Assembly: GCF_031846245.1 (NCBI RefSeq)
Contig: NZ_JAVRIC010000006.1
Location: 62,001 to 126,000 of the forward strand
Reading direction: 5' to 3'
From: Banduia mediterranea
GTDB lineage: Bacteria; Pseudomonadota; Gammaproteobacteria; Nevskiales; Nevskiaceae
DNA length: 64,000 bases
Below are positions 36,388 through 48,325 of the stretch, piece after piece (position 1 is the stretch's first letter; every line of letters begins with the position of its first letter). The translations under genes were made by a program, and so were the position numbers. The notes beneath the pieces were generated by a model that saw only the letters and a program-made list of their open reading frames with translations, had not been told where the DNA came from and did not search any database.

Positions 36388-36927
36388 ATGCCTGCATCGG
36401 GTTTCACCCTGTTCCTGACCGGATTGCCGGGTGCCGGCAAGTCCACTGTGGCGGCAGCGTTGCAGAAGCATCTCGAGCGCGAATGCGTACGCAGTTCGAC
36501 GATACTCGACGGCGATGTGGTGCGTGAAATGCTGTCGTCCGGCTTGACCTTCACCCGCGCCGATCGCGAACTGAATGTGCGCCGGATCGGCTATGTTGCC
36601 ACCGAAGTCACACGTCACGGCGGCATCTGCATCTGTGCAGTGATCGCGCCTTATCGCGGCGCCCGCGAGGACGCCCGCGAGCGTGTGCGTCGGGTGGGCC
36701 ATTTCTACGAAATTCACATGTCGACGCCGCCGCAGGTCTGCGAGGCGCGCGACCCCAAGGGACTCTATCGACGCGCGCGACGCGGCGAGATCAAGGGCTT
36801 CACCGGCGTCGACGATCCGTACGAGGCGCCACTGAGTCCGCAGGCCTCGATCGATACCAGCCGGCTGACGGTGGACGAGGCGGTGCACTGCATCCTGCGT
36901 CTGCCGCGCCTCGACGGACTGCTTTGA
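36388..36927 (+). CDS. cysC: Adenylylsulfate (APS) kinase
   Basis: The 179-residue kinase phosphorylates APS to PAPS. Features are the P-loop GLPGAGKST, the DGDVVREML motif, RRIGYVATEVTRHG, and the substrate lid sequence KGFTGVDDPYEAP. It is a stand-alone CysC; no cysDN sulfate adenylyltransferase or cysH is in the window. The next gene follows after 12 bases. PAPS could serve sulfate reduction or sulfotransferases; the local context does not decide. Confidence 0.92.
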   Translation: MPASGFTLFLTGLPGAGKSTVAAALQKHLERECVRSSTILDGDVVREMLSSGLTFTRADRELNVRRIGYVATEVTRHGGICICAVIAPYRGAREDARERVRRVGHFYEIHMSTPPQVCEARDPKGLYRRARRGEIKGFTGVDDPYEAPLSPQASIDTSRLTVDEAVHCILRLPRLDGLL

Positions 36928-36939
36928 AGGAACTCAAAC

Positions 36940-38148
36940 ATGAAGAACGCCAACCGCGACTACGACATCATCCTGTTCGGTGCCACCGGATTCACCGGCC
37001 GCCTCACGGCCGAATACCTGGCGCGCGAGGGCGGCAAGGACCTGCGCTGGGCGCTGGCGGGGCGCAATCCGGCCAAGCTGGCCGCGGTGCGCGAATCGCT
37101 GGCGGCGATCGATCCCTTGTGCGCCGAGCTGCCGCTGCTGGATGCCGACATCGGCGATGCGGACGGCATGCGCGCGCTGGCCGAATCGGCGCGCGTGATC
37201 ATCACCACGGTGGGCCCGTACATCCTCTACGGCGAAACCCTGGTGGCGGCCTGCGCCGAAGCCGGGACCGACTATGTGGACCTTACCGGCGAACCGGAAT
37301 TCGTCGACACCATGTGGCTGCGCTACCAGGACACCGCGCTCAAGTCCGGCGCGCGGCTGGTGCACTGCTGCGGATTCGACAGCATTCCGCATGACCTCGG
37401 CGCCTATTACACCGTGCAGCAATTGCCGCCAGATGTGCCACTGACGGTGCGCGGCTACGTGCGCGCCGGCGGCACCTTCTCCAGCGGCACCTATCATTCG
37501 GCGATTCATGCCTTCTCGCGCATGCGCGACTATTCCAAGGTACGGCAGGCGCGTGTGGCGCGTGAGCACGATCCCGAGTCCAGACGCCGTGTCGGCGATG
37601 CTGGCGGCGGCGTGCAGTTCAATCACGAACTCGATACCTGGGTGGTACCGTTTCCGTCCGTGGACCCGCAGATTGTGAAGCGATCGGCGCGTGCGCTGGA
37701 CAGCTACGGGCCGGACTTTCGCTACGCGCATTTCGTGCAGGTCAAGAAACTGCACTCCGTCGCTGCGCTGATCGGTGGGGCGGGCGCATTGTTCGTCGCC
37801 GCGCAGTTCGGACCGAGCCGCGACTGGCTGCTGTCCAAGCGAAAATCCGGAGACGGCCCTTCGCCCGAGCAGCGCGCCCAAGGCTGGTTTCGCGTGCGCT
37901 TTTTTGGCGAAGCCAAGGACGCGGCGAAGACGCGCGTCGTGGTGGACGTGCGCGGCGGCGATCCCGGTTATGGCGAAACTTCGAAAATGCTCGCCGAATC
38001 GGCCTTGTGCCTCGCGTTCGACGAGCTTCCCGAACGCGCGGGTCAGCTCACCACGGCCGCTGCGATGGGGGATGCGCTGATCGTTCGCCTGCAGCGTGCC
38101 GGGATCAGCTTCGAAGTCGTCTCCAGCGAAAGCAAGGTGGTCGCATGA
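36940..38148 (+). CDS. Saccharopine dehydrogenase-like NADP reductase (trans-acting enoyl reductase type)
   Basis: The 402-residue protein opens with a Rossmann motif FGATGFTGRLTAEYL and continues with TTVGPYILYGETLVAACAEAGTDYVDLTGE, the signature of the saccharopine-dehydrogenase-like/trans-acting enoyl reductase family (mycobacterial Rv2953 type). It probably reduces an unsaturated lipid-like substrate. It lies 12 bases after cysC and overlaps the DUF423 gene by four bases. The substrate is unknown. Confidence 0.85.
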   Translation: MKNANRDYDIILFGATGFTGRLTAEYLAREGGKDLRWALAGRNPAKLAAVRESLAAIDPLCAELPLLDADIGDADGMRALAESARVIITTVGPYILYGETLVAACAEAGTDYVDLTGEPEFVDTMWLRYQDTALKSGARLVHCCGFDSIPHDLGAYYTVQQLPPDVPLTVRGYVRAGGTFSSGTYHSAIHAFSRMRDYSKVRQARVAREHDPESRRRVGDAGGGVQFNHELDTWVVPFPSVDPQIVKRSARALDSYGPDFRYAHFVQVKKLHSVAALIGGAGALFVAAQFGPSRDWLLSKRKSGDGPSPEQRAQGWFRVRFFGEAKDAAKTRVVVDVRGGDPGYGETSKMLAESALCLAFDELPERAGQLTTAAAMGDALIVRLQRAGISFEVVSSESKVVA

Positions 38149-38516
38149 GTCCACGCACGATATTGACGCTGGCCGCCGCGCTCGGTGCGCTGGCGGTCAT
38201 CGTCGGCGCCTTCGGCGCCCATGCCCTGCGCACGCGCTTGGAGCCGGACATGCTCGCAATCTGGCGTACCGGCGTCGAATATCAGTTCTATCATGTGTTC
38301 GCGCTGCTGGCCGTGGGGCTGTTTGCCGCACAGCGCCCGTCGACCTTGCTGAGCGTGGCGGCCTGCCTGTTCATTGCCGGAATCGTGGTCTTCTCAGGCA
38401 GTCTTTACGCGCTTGCGCTGTCCGGTATTCGCGTGCTCGGTGCGGTCACGCCATTCGGCGGTCTGGCGATGATTGCCGGCTGGACCTGTCTGGCGTTCGC
38501 CGCCTGGCGGCAGTGA
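38145..38516 (+). CDS. DUF423 small membrane protein
   Basis: The 123-residue protein has four hydrophobic helices and the family signature GAFGAHALRTRL plus TGVEYQFYHVFALLAVGL and SGSLYALALSG. DUF423 proteins are inner-membrane proteins of unknown role. ATG 38145 overlaps the stop of the reductase gene (ATGA), so they are coupled. Confidence 0.88.
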   Translation: MSPRTILTLAAALGALAVIVGAFGAHALRTRLEPDMLAIWRTGVEYQFYHVFALLAVGLFAAQRPSTLLSVAACLFIAGIVVFSGSLYALALSGIRVLGAVTPFGGLAMIAGWTCLAFAAWRQ

Positions 38517-38633
38517 TTCGTCGTCCACACGATTGGTAGCGCCGACACAAAACCACGGACGCATGGACCGCAACACTGCGTCCGCATACGGTTCTAATGC
38601 GTAGGTGTACTTGAAACCCGAAGAGGACGCATC

Positions 38634-39158
38634 ATGGATCGCAGAAATTTCCTGGGAGTCCTCGGCGCGGGCTTTATCGTCGGTATTGCCCCGGCCCGCG
38701 CTGACGACACTTCCCAAGCCGCAACCCGGAGGACCGGCGACATGACGCCCATAGACAAACCCAAGGCCGAGTGGAAACAGCTGCTTGAGCCCGAGCGTTA
38801 CGAGGTACTTTTCAAGGAAGCCACCGAGCGCGCCGGCACCAGCCCGCTGAACAAGGAAAAGCGTGACGGCACCTTCATCTGCGCCGCCTGCTATCTGCCG
38901 CTGTTCGACGCCCGCTTCAAGTTCGAAAGCGGCACCGGTTGGCCCAGCTTCTACGACACGCTGCCGGATGCGGTGGACACCAAGCGCGATTTCAGGCTGG
39001 TGTGGCCGCGCACCGAATACCACTGCGCGCGCTGTGGTGGGCATCAGGGTCACGTGTTCGAAGACGGCCCCAAACCTACCGGGCTGCGTTACTGCAACAA
39101 CGGTCTGGCCTTGCAGTTCGTGCCGGACGGCGAGACGCTGCCGGACCTGCGCTCATGA
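38634..39158 (+). CDS. msrB: Exported methionine-R-sulfoxide reductase MsrB
   Basis: The 174-residue protein starts with a twin-arginine-like signal (MDRRNFLGVLGAGFIVGIAPARA). The MsrB domain has two zinc CxxC pairs (CAAC, CARC), FESGTGWPSFYD, and the catalytic cysteine in LRYCNNGLAL. It reduces methionine-R-sulfoxide in proteins. The signal suggests action in the periplasm. Its stop overlaps the msrA start by four bases, so the two repair enzymes are coupled. Electron supply could come through DsbD-like systems. Confidence 0.93.
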   Translation: MDRRNFLGVLGAGFIVGIAPARADDTSQAATRRTGDMTPIDKPKAEWKQLLEPERYEVLFKEATERAGTSPLNKEKRDGTFICAACYLPLFDARFKFESGTGWPSFYDTLPDAVDTKRDFRLVWPRTEYHCARCGGHQGHVFEDGPKPTGLRYCNNGLALQFVPDGETLPDLRS

Positions 39159-39772
39159 ACCTGCGCCCGGGCCGGGCGCGCCGCTTCGCCGGCATTGCCC
39201 TGGCGAGCCTGGCAATGACGCTGATGGCGGTGCCGGGCATCGCCAAGGAGGCGACAGCGACCGCGATCTTTGCCGGCGGCTGCTTTTGGTGCACGGAGTC
39301 GGACTTCGAGAAGCTCGATGGCGTGGTCGAGGCAGTGTCCGGTTACATTGGCGGTGACGTCAGGAATCCGGATTACAAGCAGGTGAGCGCCGGTGCAACC
39401 GGGCACGCCGAGGCGGTGCGTGTGAGCTATCACCCCGACGAAATCCGCTATTCGGAACTGGTGCAGCATTTCTGGCGGACCATCGACCCCACGGTCAAGG
39501 ATCAGCAGTTCTGCGATCACGGTCGTCAGTACCGCAGCGCGATCTTCTATGAGGACGCCGAGCAGAAGCAGATCGCCGAGGACAGTCTCAAGGCGCTGCA
39601 GGCCAGTGGTCGTTTCGAACGCATCGAAACCGAGATCAGCCAGGCCGGGCCGTTCTACGAGGCGGAGGACCATCACCAGGATTACTACAAGAAAAACCCG
39701 GTTCGCTACAAGTTCTACCGCTGGAACTGCGGACGCGATCAGCGCCTTGAGGAAATCTGGGGCGAGCCGTAG
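39155..39772 (+). CDS. msrA: Exported methionine-S-sulfoxide reductase MsrA
   Basis: The 205-residue protein has an N-terminal hydrophobic export signal (FAGIALASLAMTLMAVPGIA) and the MsrA active site FAGGCFWCTESDFEKLDGV, with the nucleophilic cysteine in GCFWC. The GHAEAVRVSYHP and DQQFCDHGRQYRSAIF segments are typical. It repairs the S-diastereomer of methionine sulfoxide and pairs with MsrB upstream. It is followed by dispersed repeat copy 3. Confidence 0.93.
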   Translation: MNLRPGRARRFAGIALASLAMTLMAVPGIAKEATATAIFAGGCFWCTESDFEKLDGVVEAVSGYIGGDVRNPDYKQVSAGATGHAEAVRVSYHPDEIRYSELVQHFWRTIDPTVKDQQFCDHGRQYRSAIFYEDAEQKQIAEDSLKALQASGRFERIETEISQAGPFYEAEDHHQDYYKKNPVRYKFYRWNCGRDQRLEEIWGEP

Positions 39773-39786
39773 TCATGTCCTGCTTG

Positions 39787-39907
39787 TAACGGCCATGCCG
39801 CCAAGCGGCACTCCGCAGAATGAATCGGCCTGCGGCATGGCCGTTCCCCCTCACCCACCGCTCTTCCGCAAGCGGGCGAGGGTAGGTCGGCGTCACGCGG
39901 CACGCGT
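39787..39907 (+). repeat. Dispersed structured repeat, copy 3 (internally shortened)
   Basis: Same family as copies 1, 2 and 4, starting 14 bases after the msrA stop. The CCGCTCGC hairpin is largely deleted, and the end of the last ATCACGC hairpin is diverged, so this is a degraded copy. Confidence 0.75.
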
Positions 39908-39968
39908 CTTCGCAACTTGTTACGCTGTCGTGAACGCTGCGACGCGCCGTGCGCCGCCCGATGACGTC

Positions 39969-40564
39969 ATGACCAAAGTCCTACTCGCATCCAAGTCGCC
40001 ACGCCGACAGGCGTTGTTGCGCCAGCTCGGCGTGGACTTTGCCGTTCTCGACGTGGATGTTCCGGAAGTGCCGCGCCCGGGCCAGCCTCCGATCGAGTAC
40101 GCGGTGTCCGTCGCCGCCGCCAAGGCGCGCGCCGGCGCCATTCGTGCCGGCGCCGAATCGGTGGTGCTGGGGGCGGATACCGATGTCTCGGTCGACGGCG
40201 AGATTCTCGGCAAACCGCAAGATGCCGGGCACGCCGCGCAAATGCTGCTGCGGCTGTCGGCGCGCGAGCATCAGGTGTGCAGCGCCGTCGCGATTGTGCA
40301 CGGCGGCGAGCTGCGCACCGCGCTGTCCGTCACCACCGTCGAGTTCGGTCCGATTTCCGAGGCAGCGGCGATGGCCTATGCCGAAACCGGCGAACCGCTC
40401 GGCAAGGCCGGTGCCTATGCGATTCAGGGCTATGCCGCGCGTTGGATACGCTCGATCAAGGGCAGCTACAGTGGCGTGGTGGGTCTGCCGCTGTTCGAGA
40501 CCGCCGCGCTGCTGGATGCCCTGACCCTTACCGCTCAGCCTCCGACTACGCCCCCGAATTCGCC

Positions 40565-40568
<4 letters not shown>
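39969..40568 (+). CDS. maf: Maf-family nucleotide pyrophosphatase
   Basis: The 199-residue protein has the Maf hallmarks SKSPRRQALL at the N-terminus, GADTDVSVDGEILGKPQD, and GAYAIQGYAARWIRSIKGSYSGVVGLPL. Maf proteins hydrolyse modified or canonical nucleoside triphosphates and are linked to septum control. Its stop overlaps the GTG start of rng. The maf-rng-yhdP order is conserved across gammaproteobacteria and supports the call. Confidence 0.92.
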
Positions 40569-42034
<1,466 letters not shown>

Positions 42035-42093
42035 ATGTCGTACGACGCGGGAATGTGCGAAAACGGACCGCGTTCGGGAACCGGTAGCGCTCC

Positions 42094-45000
42094 GTGAAGC
42101 AAAGCCGCCGCCGGCTCTGGACCTGGACGATCAGCACGGTCGCCGGCCTGATCGTGCTCGCCGCCGTCGTCACCGGTCTGTTCCGCGGTGCGGTGCTGCT
42201 GCTGCCGGGCTATCGCGACGACCTGGAACGCAAGATCGGCGAGATCACCGGTTACGACATTCGCATCGGCGAAATGAATCTTTATTGGCGCGGGCTGTCG
42301 CCGGTGCTGGATCTCGACCGCCTGGTGGTGATGAGCGCTGCCGATCCGGAACAGCCGGCGGTCCGCATTGGCGAGATGGTGATCGGAACCAGCCTGTGGC
42401 GTCTGCTGCATGGCGATGTGACACCGCGCTATCTGTCGCTTACGGGCCTGCAACTGGCTGTGGAGCGTCAGCCGGACGGCCATTGGATCGTGTCCGGCCT
42501 CGAAAGTCGGGGCAGTGGCGGCGTCGAAGTGCAGAAGCTGCTCGACGAGCTTGCGCGATTCAAGCGCGTGCGCCTGGCGGGATGCGTGGTCGAGGTCAGC
42601 AACGAGCAGTGGTTCGGCCAGAGCCCGCGTGGCTTCGAACTGCGCGAAGCCGATCTGCAGATCGGCGAAACCGCCAGCGATCTGCTGCTGCGGATGCAGA
42701 TGCCGGCCGACATCGGCCGCGATCTGCAAGTCCAGCTTCATCTCGATGGTGCCTTGAATCGTCCGGCGCAATGGCAGTTCGACGCCGAGGCCAGTGCCGG
42801 CGACCTCCAGCTGGGTGATGTGCTGCGACCTTGGATCAAGGACGGCGCCGGCCTGGCGGTCGGCGCGCCGGTGCTCAGCTTCAGCGGGTCCACCAGCCAG
42901 CGGGGCGGATTCGATCAGTTGAGCGCCGCGCTCGATCTCGAGTCCCTGGAAACGCGCAGCGCCGATGGCAGCGGCGCCGAACTGTCGGATATCCACCTTG
43001 AGGGCCAGTGGCAACGAGGACCCGAAACCTGGGGGCTGGACCTGCAGTCCCTGCGTCTGCGCGGGCCCAATGGCCCCTGGCCGGTCACGCGCGGGCGGCT
43101 CAGCCGCAGCGTCAATGGGGCGCAAACCGAGTGGCGTGCCGATCTCGGCTTCGTACGGCTCGACGACCTTGCGCCCCTGTTCGCCGTGCTGCACAAGGAC
43201 AGGGGCGCCGATCGCCTGGCCGGTTTGCGTGGCGATCTGCGTTCCTTGGTCATGAACCTGTCGCTGGGCGATGGCGCGCCGCGCTATCGCTATCGCGCCG
43301 AGGTGGCCGCCGCCGGTGTCGATGACGGCGAGCGCCGTTTCGTCGGGCTCACCGGCGGTCTCAGCGGCGATGACAGCGGCGGGCGCCTGCAGCTGCAGCC
43401 TGCGCCGGCCGAGTTCGCCTGGCCCAGCCTGTTCGCCGATCCGATCACGATCGATTCCCTGAGCGGCCGCCTCGACTGGACGCAAACGGCCGATGGTGGC
43501 TGGCGCATCGGTCTGGACGGGCTGAGCTGGCAGTTGATGACTGCGGCCGGTGCCGGCGAAGGCGAGCTGCTGTTGCCGGGCGCCAGCGCTGGAAAGCGCG
43601 CCACGCCCCGGCTGAAACTGCGTACCTCGCTGCAGACCGATGACGTGGTTCCGATGAAGTCTCTGGTGCCGATCGCATGGCATGCCAGCCTGCGCGACTG
43701 GCTGGATCGCGCGATTCGCGGCGGTCGCGTGGTCGACGGCGAACTGCGTCTGGACCTGCCGTTTTCGGACATCGGCCAGAAGCGGGTTCCCGAGGGCTTC
43801 CAACTGGACCTGCAGGTGGCCGGCGGCCAGCTCGCGTTTCTGCCGGACTGGCCGACGGCAGACGGTCTGGAGGCCACGCTCGCGTTCCGCGGCAATGGCC
43901 TGAATGTGAAAAGCGATCGCGGCAGCCTGCGCGGCCTCAAGCTCGAAGAGCTGAGCGCGCGTATCGAGGATTTCTCCGAACGCCGGCTGGTGATCGACGG
44001 ACGCATCAGCGGTGATGCGGCACGCTTCTACCAGGTGCTGGACAGCACGCCGCTGCGCGAGCGGCTGTCGGCGCTGCTCGACAAGACCGATGCTGCCGGT
44101 CCGACCGTGGTCGGCCTGGGCCTGCAGGTACCACTGGATGCCGGTGCCGAACCCGAAGTGGCCGGCACCATCGACATCAACGAGGGCCGGATGCGCGTCA
44201 CCGGTCTGCCCGAGGACATCACCGGGATTCAGGGGCAGGTTCGGTTCGACAACGCGGGCGTCAGCGCGCAGGACCTGCACGGCCGTTGGATGGACATCGC
44301 GCTGAGTGCCGCGCTGGCGCCGGCCGAGCCGGGCGTCACCGAACTGTCGGTCGAATTCGATCTGGGCGCCGAGTCGGTGTTGCTGGAACGCGTGCCGCCG
44401 TGGATACGTTCGAGGATTCGTGGTCGCTCTCACTGGAGCGGCGGCACCCGGCTGGGCGTCGAGCAAACCCAGCCTTTCGTCCTGCGCTCCGGCCTGGAAG
44501 GCACCACGATCGAGTTGCCGGAACCCTTGTATCGCCCCGCCGGCGAGTCCGGTCCACTGACGATCTCGCTGAGCCCGGACGACAGCGAAGGCGTGCTTTT
44601 CGAGGCCCAGCTTGCCGAGTTGCTGAGCGTTCGCGGCCGCGTTGCCGCCGTGCGCGAAGATCCGGGTTTCGATCTGCTGTCGGCCACGCTGGCGCAGTCC
44701 AAGAACCGTCTGGACTATTTGCAGATCTGGTTTGGGGGTGCGCCGCCACAGACGCCGGAGCCCGGAATCTTCGTCGGTGGGCGCGTCGATTCCGTCGATG
44801 TTCGCGGCTGGGGTCAGATCTACGAACCCGGCGATGGCGACATGCCGATTCCCGATCCGCGACTGGACGTGGCGGTCGCTGCGATCCGTTTCGGCAGTTT
44901 CCGGGTGCGGGATGCCCAGGTACGGGCCCTGCACGACGACGAGGGCTGGGCGTTGCAGTTTGATAGCGAACAGGCCAGCGGCAGCCTGAACTATCCGAGC

Positions 45001-45957
45001 GATCAGCAAGGCGTGATGACGGCCCGCTTCGATCACCTGGTGGTGACCAGCACGCCCGATGAGGGCACCGAAAGTGATGACGAGGCGCGCGTCGACGAAT
45101 CACCGACGCCGGACTTCACGCGCGACCACGAGCCGCTCGATCCCACCACGATCCCCACCTTCGATGTCGATGTTGCCGCACTCACGTTCAACCGGATCAG
45201 CCTGGGTCATGTCGTCTTGCAGACCTCGCGCCTGCCGGAAGGCCAGAAGGTCGACCGGTTCAGCAGCGATGCGCCGGTTCTGCAGGCGCAGGTGCAGGGC
45301 CAGTGGACCCGTGCCGGCGACACTTCACAGGCCGGCCTGGGTTTTGACATCAAGAGTTCGCAGATCGCCGACGCGCTGACCGCTTTCGGCTACGCGGCCA
45401 ATCTCGAAGCCCGCCAGGCGAACATCAAGGGGCAGCTCTCATGGGATTCGGCGGGCGAGGGTCTGAGCCTGGCGCAGGCCCGCGGCACGGTCTCGCTGCA
45501 GGCCGAGCGCGGTCGCATGCGCACTGTTGAACCCGGCGCCGGGCGCGTGCTCGGCCTGTTCAGTTTCTACGCGCTGCCGCGCCGCCTCACGCTCAACTTC
45601 GGAGATGTGGTCGGCAAGGGTCTGGCCTTCGATCGCATCGACGGCAATTTCGATCTCGGCGACGGCGTGGCGCATACTTCGGACCTTGATATCGAAGCGC
45701 CCTCGGTGCGGATCGAGATGCGTGGCGATATCGGCCTGGCCGCTCGCGACTATGATCAGCGGGTAACCTTGTTTCCCGATGTGTCAGGCGGGGTTACGCT
45801 GGGAGCGGCCTTGCTGGGTGGCCCTGCGGCGGCCGTGATCGCACTGCTGGCGCAGGAACTGCTCGACAAGCCGCTGGATCAGGCCAGCCAGCTCAGCTAT
45901 CGCCTCACCGGGAGCTGGGACAATCCGCAGGTGAATCGCATCGACGGCGGAGAATGA
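42094..45957 (+). CDS. yhdP: YhdP/AsmA-family transport protein
   Basis: The 1287-residue protein has one N-terminal transmembrane helix (TISTVAGLIVLAAVVTGLF) and a long periplasmic part of repetitive beta structure (DUF3971 and AsmA_2 regions). The C-terminal segment includes ARGTVSLQAERGRMRTVEPG and a closing GVTLGAALLGGPAAAVIALLAQELLDKP stretch. In E. coli YhdP with TamB and YdbH moves phospholipids to the outer membrane. Start is GTG 42094. Its position after rng and before nitrilase and tldD is the conserved order. Confidence 0.9.
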   Translation: MKQSRRRLWTWTISTVAGLIVLAAVVTGLFRGAVLLLPGYRDDLERKIGEITGYDIRIGEMNLYWRGLSPVLDLDRLVVMSAADPEQPAVRIGEMVIGTSLWRLLHGDVTPRYLSLTGLQLAVERQPDGHWIVSGLESRGSGGVEVQKLLDELARFKRVRLAGCVVEVSNEQWFGQSPRGFELREADLQIGETASDLLLRMQMPADIGRDLQVQLHLDGALNRPAQWQFDAEASAGDLQLGDVLRPWIKDGAGLAVGAPVLSFSGSTSQRGGFDQLSAALDLESLETRSADGSGAELSDIHLEGQWQRGPETWGLDLQSLRLRGPNGPWPVTRGRLSRSVNGAQTEWRADLGFVRLDDLAPLFAVLHKDRGADRLAGLRGDLRSLVMNLSLGDGAPRYRYRAEVAAAGVDDGERRFVGLTGGLSGDDSGGRLQLQPAPAEFAWPSLFADPITIDSLSGRLDWTQTADGGWRIGLDGLSWQLMTAAGAGEGELLLPGASAGKRATPRLKLRTSLQTDDVVPMKSLVPIAWHASLRDWLDRAIRGGRVVDGELRLDLPFSDIGQKRVPEGFQLDLQVAGGQLAFLPDWPTADGLEATLAFRGNGLNVKSDRGSLRGLKLEELSARIEDFSERRLVIDGRISGDAARFYQVLDSTPLRERLSALLDKTDAAGPTVVGLGLQVPLDAGAEPEVAGTIDINEGRMRVTGLPEDITGIQGQVRFDNAGVSAQDLHGRWMDIALSAALAPAEPGVTELSVEFDLGAESVLLERVPPWIRSRIRGRSHWSGGTRLGVEQTQPFVLRSGLEGTTIELPEPLYRPAGESGPLTISLSPDDSEGVLFEAQLAELLSVRGRVAAVREDPGFDLLSATLAQSKNRLDYLQIWFGGAPPQTPEPGIFVGGRVDSVDVRGWGQIYEPGDGDMPIPDPRLDVAVAAIRFGSFRVRDAQVRALHDDEGWALQFDSEQASGSLNYPSDQQGVMTARFDHLVVTSTPDEGTESDDEARVDESPTPDFTRDHEPLDPTTIPTFDVDVAALTFNRISLGHVVLQTSRLPEGQKVDRFSSDAPVLQAQVQGQWTRAGDTSQAGLGFDIKSSQIADALTAFGYAANLEARQANIKGQLSWDSAGEGLSLAQARGTVSLQAERGRMRTVEPGAGRVLGLFSFYALPRRLTLNFGDVVGKGLAFDRIDGNFDLGDGVAHTSDLDIEAPSVRIEMRGDIGLAARDYDQRVTLFPDVSGGVTLGAALLGGPAAAVIALLAQELLDKPLDQASQLSYRLTGSWDNPQVNRIDGGE

Positions 45958-46015
45958 GGGCGCTGGCCCGAAACGCCACTTGCAAATCAGACAACTGGAC
46001 CCGACTGAAGAACCC

Positions 46016-46864
46016 ATGAGCACAGCCAATCCCGTAGTCGCCGCGCTGCAGATGCGCACCGGTGCCGATGTCGCCGAAAACCTCGCGCAGGCGCGAGGTC
46101 TGCTCGAAGACGCGGCACGCGCCAAGGCGGTACTCGCCGTGCTGCCCGAGAACTTCGCGTTCATGGGCGCCAAGGAAACCGACAAACTCTCCGTTGCGGA
46201 ACCGCAGGGCGAAGGCGCCATCCAGAGCTTTCTGGCGACGCAGGCGCGGCGCCTCGGCCTGTGGATCGTCGGAGGAACGTTGCCGATGGCCGTCCCCGAA
46301 CGCAAGGACAAGGTCTGGGCGGCCAGCCTCATGTACAGCCCGGAAGGCAAGCTGGCGGCGCACTATGACAAGGTGCACCTGTTCGACGTGGAGGTCGCCC
46401 GCGAAGACGGCGTGGATCGCTACCGCGAATCCGCCACCATCGAGCAGGGCGACATCCGCTTCGTTACGCAGGACACGCCGGCCGGCCGCGTCGGCATGAC
46501 CGTGTGCTACGACCTGCGCTATCCCGAGTTGTATCGCCGCCTGTCGCGTGATCTGGCGGAAATCATCGTGGTCCCCTCGGCTTTCACCCAGCGCACCGGC
46601 GAAGCCCATTGGGAGCCCTTGCTGCGCGCCCGCGCCATTGAGAACCAGTGCTTCATCATCGCGCCGAACCAGCACGGCCAGCATCCGGGCGGGCGCAAGA
46701 CCTACGGTCACAGCTGCATTATCGACCCCTGGGGCACCGTCATCGCCGAGCGTGCCGAAGGGGTGGGTATCGTCACCGCCACACTGCGCCGCGAACAACT
46801 CTTCAATCTGCGTCGCACCTTCCCGGTGCTGACCCATCGCCGAATCGTCTATGACCGCACCTGA
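46016..46864 (+). CDS. Nitrilase/omega-amidase-family carbon-nitrogen hydrolase
   Basis: The 282-residue Nit-type enzyme has the catalytic triad of the superfamily: Glu in [10 protein letters not shown], Lys in YDKVHLFDV, and Cys in [13 protein letters not shown]. The sequence is of the Nit1/Nit2-like branch that hydrolyses deaminated glutathione or omega-amides. ATG 46016 was chosen because the family N-terminus ([10 protein letters not shown]) starts just after it. Its 3' end overlaps tldD by 14 bases in another frame. Confidence 0.9.
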   Translation: MSTANPVVAALQMRTGADVAENLAQARGLLEDAARAKAVLAVLPENFAFMGAKETDKLSVAEPQGEGAIQSFLATQARRLGLWIVGGTLPMAVPERKDKVWAASLMYSPEGKLAAHYDKVHLFDVEVAREDGVDRYRESATIEQGDIRFVTQDTPAGRVGMTVCYDLRYPELYRRLSRDLAEIIVVPSAFTQRTGEAHWEPLLRARAIENQCFIIAPNQHGQHPGGRKTYGHSCIIDPWGTVIAERAEGVGIVTATLRREQLFNLRRTFPVLTHRRIVYDRT

Positions 46865-48302
46865 GAATTCCCTGGACCGGGCCCGCTCCGCGCTGCTGGC
46901 GCCGGGCGGGCTGGATCTCGCCGACCTCGAACGCACACTGGACGCACTGATGCGCCCCGGTATCGACGCGGCCGACCTCTATTTCCAGGACATGCGCGCC
47001 GAATCCTGGGTGCTGGAAGACGGCATCATCCGCACCGGCAATCACCATGTGGAACGTGGCGTGGGTCTGCGAGCCCAGTCCGGCGAAAAGACCGGGTTCG
47101 CGTATTCGGACGAGATCGTCGCCCCGGCCCTGATCGATGCCGCCAGCAATGCGCGCGCCATCGTGCGCCAGGGCCAGCAGGGCGGCGTGCAGGCCTGGAG
47201 CGCGCGCAGCGTCGCGCCGCTGTACGTCGGCGCGAGCCCGCTGGATAGTCTGCCGGTGGAAGACAAGCTGTCGCTGTTGCGCCGCTGCGATGCCGCCGCG
47301 CGCAGCGCCGACCCGCGCGTCTCCCAGGTCATCGCCTCCTTGTCCGGCACCTATGAAATTATCCTGATCGCCGCCAGCGATGGCACTCTGGCTGCGGACG
47401 TGCGTCCGCTGTGCCGGCTCAACGTCAGTGTCGTCGTGGAATCCGGCGGCAAGCGCGAGCAAGGCTCGTCCGGCGGCGGCGGTCGCCACGGCTACGAAGT
47501 GTTTCTGGAATCCGGCAGCCCCGAGGACTATGCGCGCGAATCGGTGCGCGTCGCCCTGGTCAAGCTCGAAGCGGTGGCGGCCCCTGCGGGCACGCAGACC
47601 GTGGTGCTCGGCCCCGGCTGGCCCGGCGTGCTGCTGCACGAGGCGGTCGGGCATGGTCTGGAAGGGGATTTCAACCGCAAGGGCAGCTCGGCGTACAGCG
47701 GCAAGATCGGCCAGAAGGTCGCGTCCGAACTTTGCACCGTGGTCGACGAAGGCTCGATTCCCGGCCGCCGCGGCTCGCTCAGCGTGGATGACGAGGGCAC
47801 GCCGACGCAGCGCAACGTCCTGATCGAAAAAGGCATCCTGCGCGGCTACATCCAGGACAAGACCAACGCCCGCCTGATGGGTATGGCGGCCACCGGTAAC
47901 GGCCGCCGCGAGTCCTACGCGCACCTGCCGATGCCGCGCATGACCAATACCTATCTCACCGCCGGGGAATCCGATCCGGCCGACATCATCGCCAGTGTCG
48001 AAAAGGGGATCTACGCCGTCGGCTTCAACGGCGGTCAGGTCGACATCACCTCCGGCAATTTCGTGTTCGCCGCCAGCGAGGCCTATTTGATCGAAAACGG
48101 CAAGGTCACACGCCCGGTCAAGGGCGTCACCCTGATCGGCAACGGCCCGGACGCCCTGGGGCGCGTCAGCATGGTCGGCAACGATCTCGCACTCGATCCC
48201 GGTATCGGCGTCTGCGGCAAGGACGGCCAGAGCGTACCGGTCGGCGTGGGCCAGCCCACCCTCAAGATCGACGCGATGACGGTGGGCGGCACGCAGACCT
48301 GA
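46851..48302 (+). CDS. tldD: TldD metalloprotease subunit
   Basis: The 483-residue TldD/PmbA-family protein has the zinc-binding [11 protein letters not shown] motif near residue 264 and a conserved [12 protein letters not shown] segment. TldD with PmbA (TldE) degrades unfolded peptides and processes microcin-type peptides. PmbA is not in this window. It ends the maf-rng-yhdP-nit-tldD set. Confidence 0.93.
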   Translation: MTAPENSLDRARSALLAPGGLDLADLERTLDALMRPGIDAADLYFQDMRAESWVLEDGIIRTGNHHVERGVGLRAQSGEKTGFAYSDEIVAPALIDAASNARAIVRQGQQGGVQAWSARSVAPLYVGASPLDSLPVEDKLSLLRRCDAAARSADPRVSQVIASLSGTYEIILIAASDGTLAADVRPLCRLNVSVVVESGGKREQGSSGGGGRHGYEVFLESGSPEDYARESVRVALVKLEAVAAPAGTQTVVLGPGWPGVLLHEAVGHGLEGDFNRKGSSAYSGKIGQKVASELCTVVDEGSIPGRRGSLSVDDEGTPTQRNVLIEKGILRGYIQDKTNARLMGMAATGNGRRESYAHLPMPRMTNTYLTAGESDPADIIASVEKGIYAVGFNGGQVDITSGNFVFAASEAYLIENGKVTRPVKGVTLIGNGPDALGRVSMVGNDLALDPGIGVCGKDGQSVPVGVGQPTLKIDAMTVGGTQT

Positions 48303-48325
48303 GTGATAAACGCGCGCGCCCGGTA

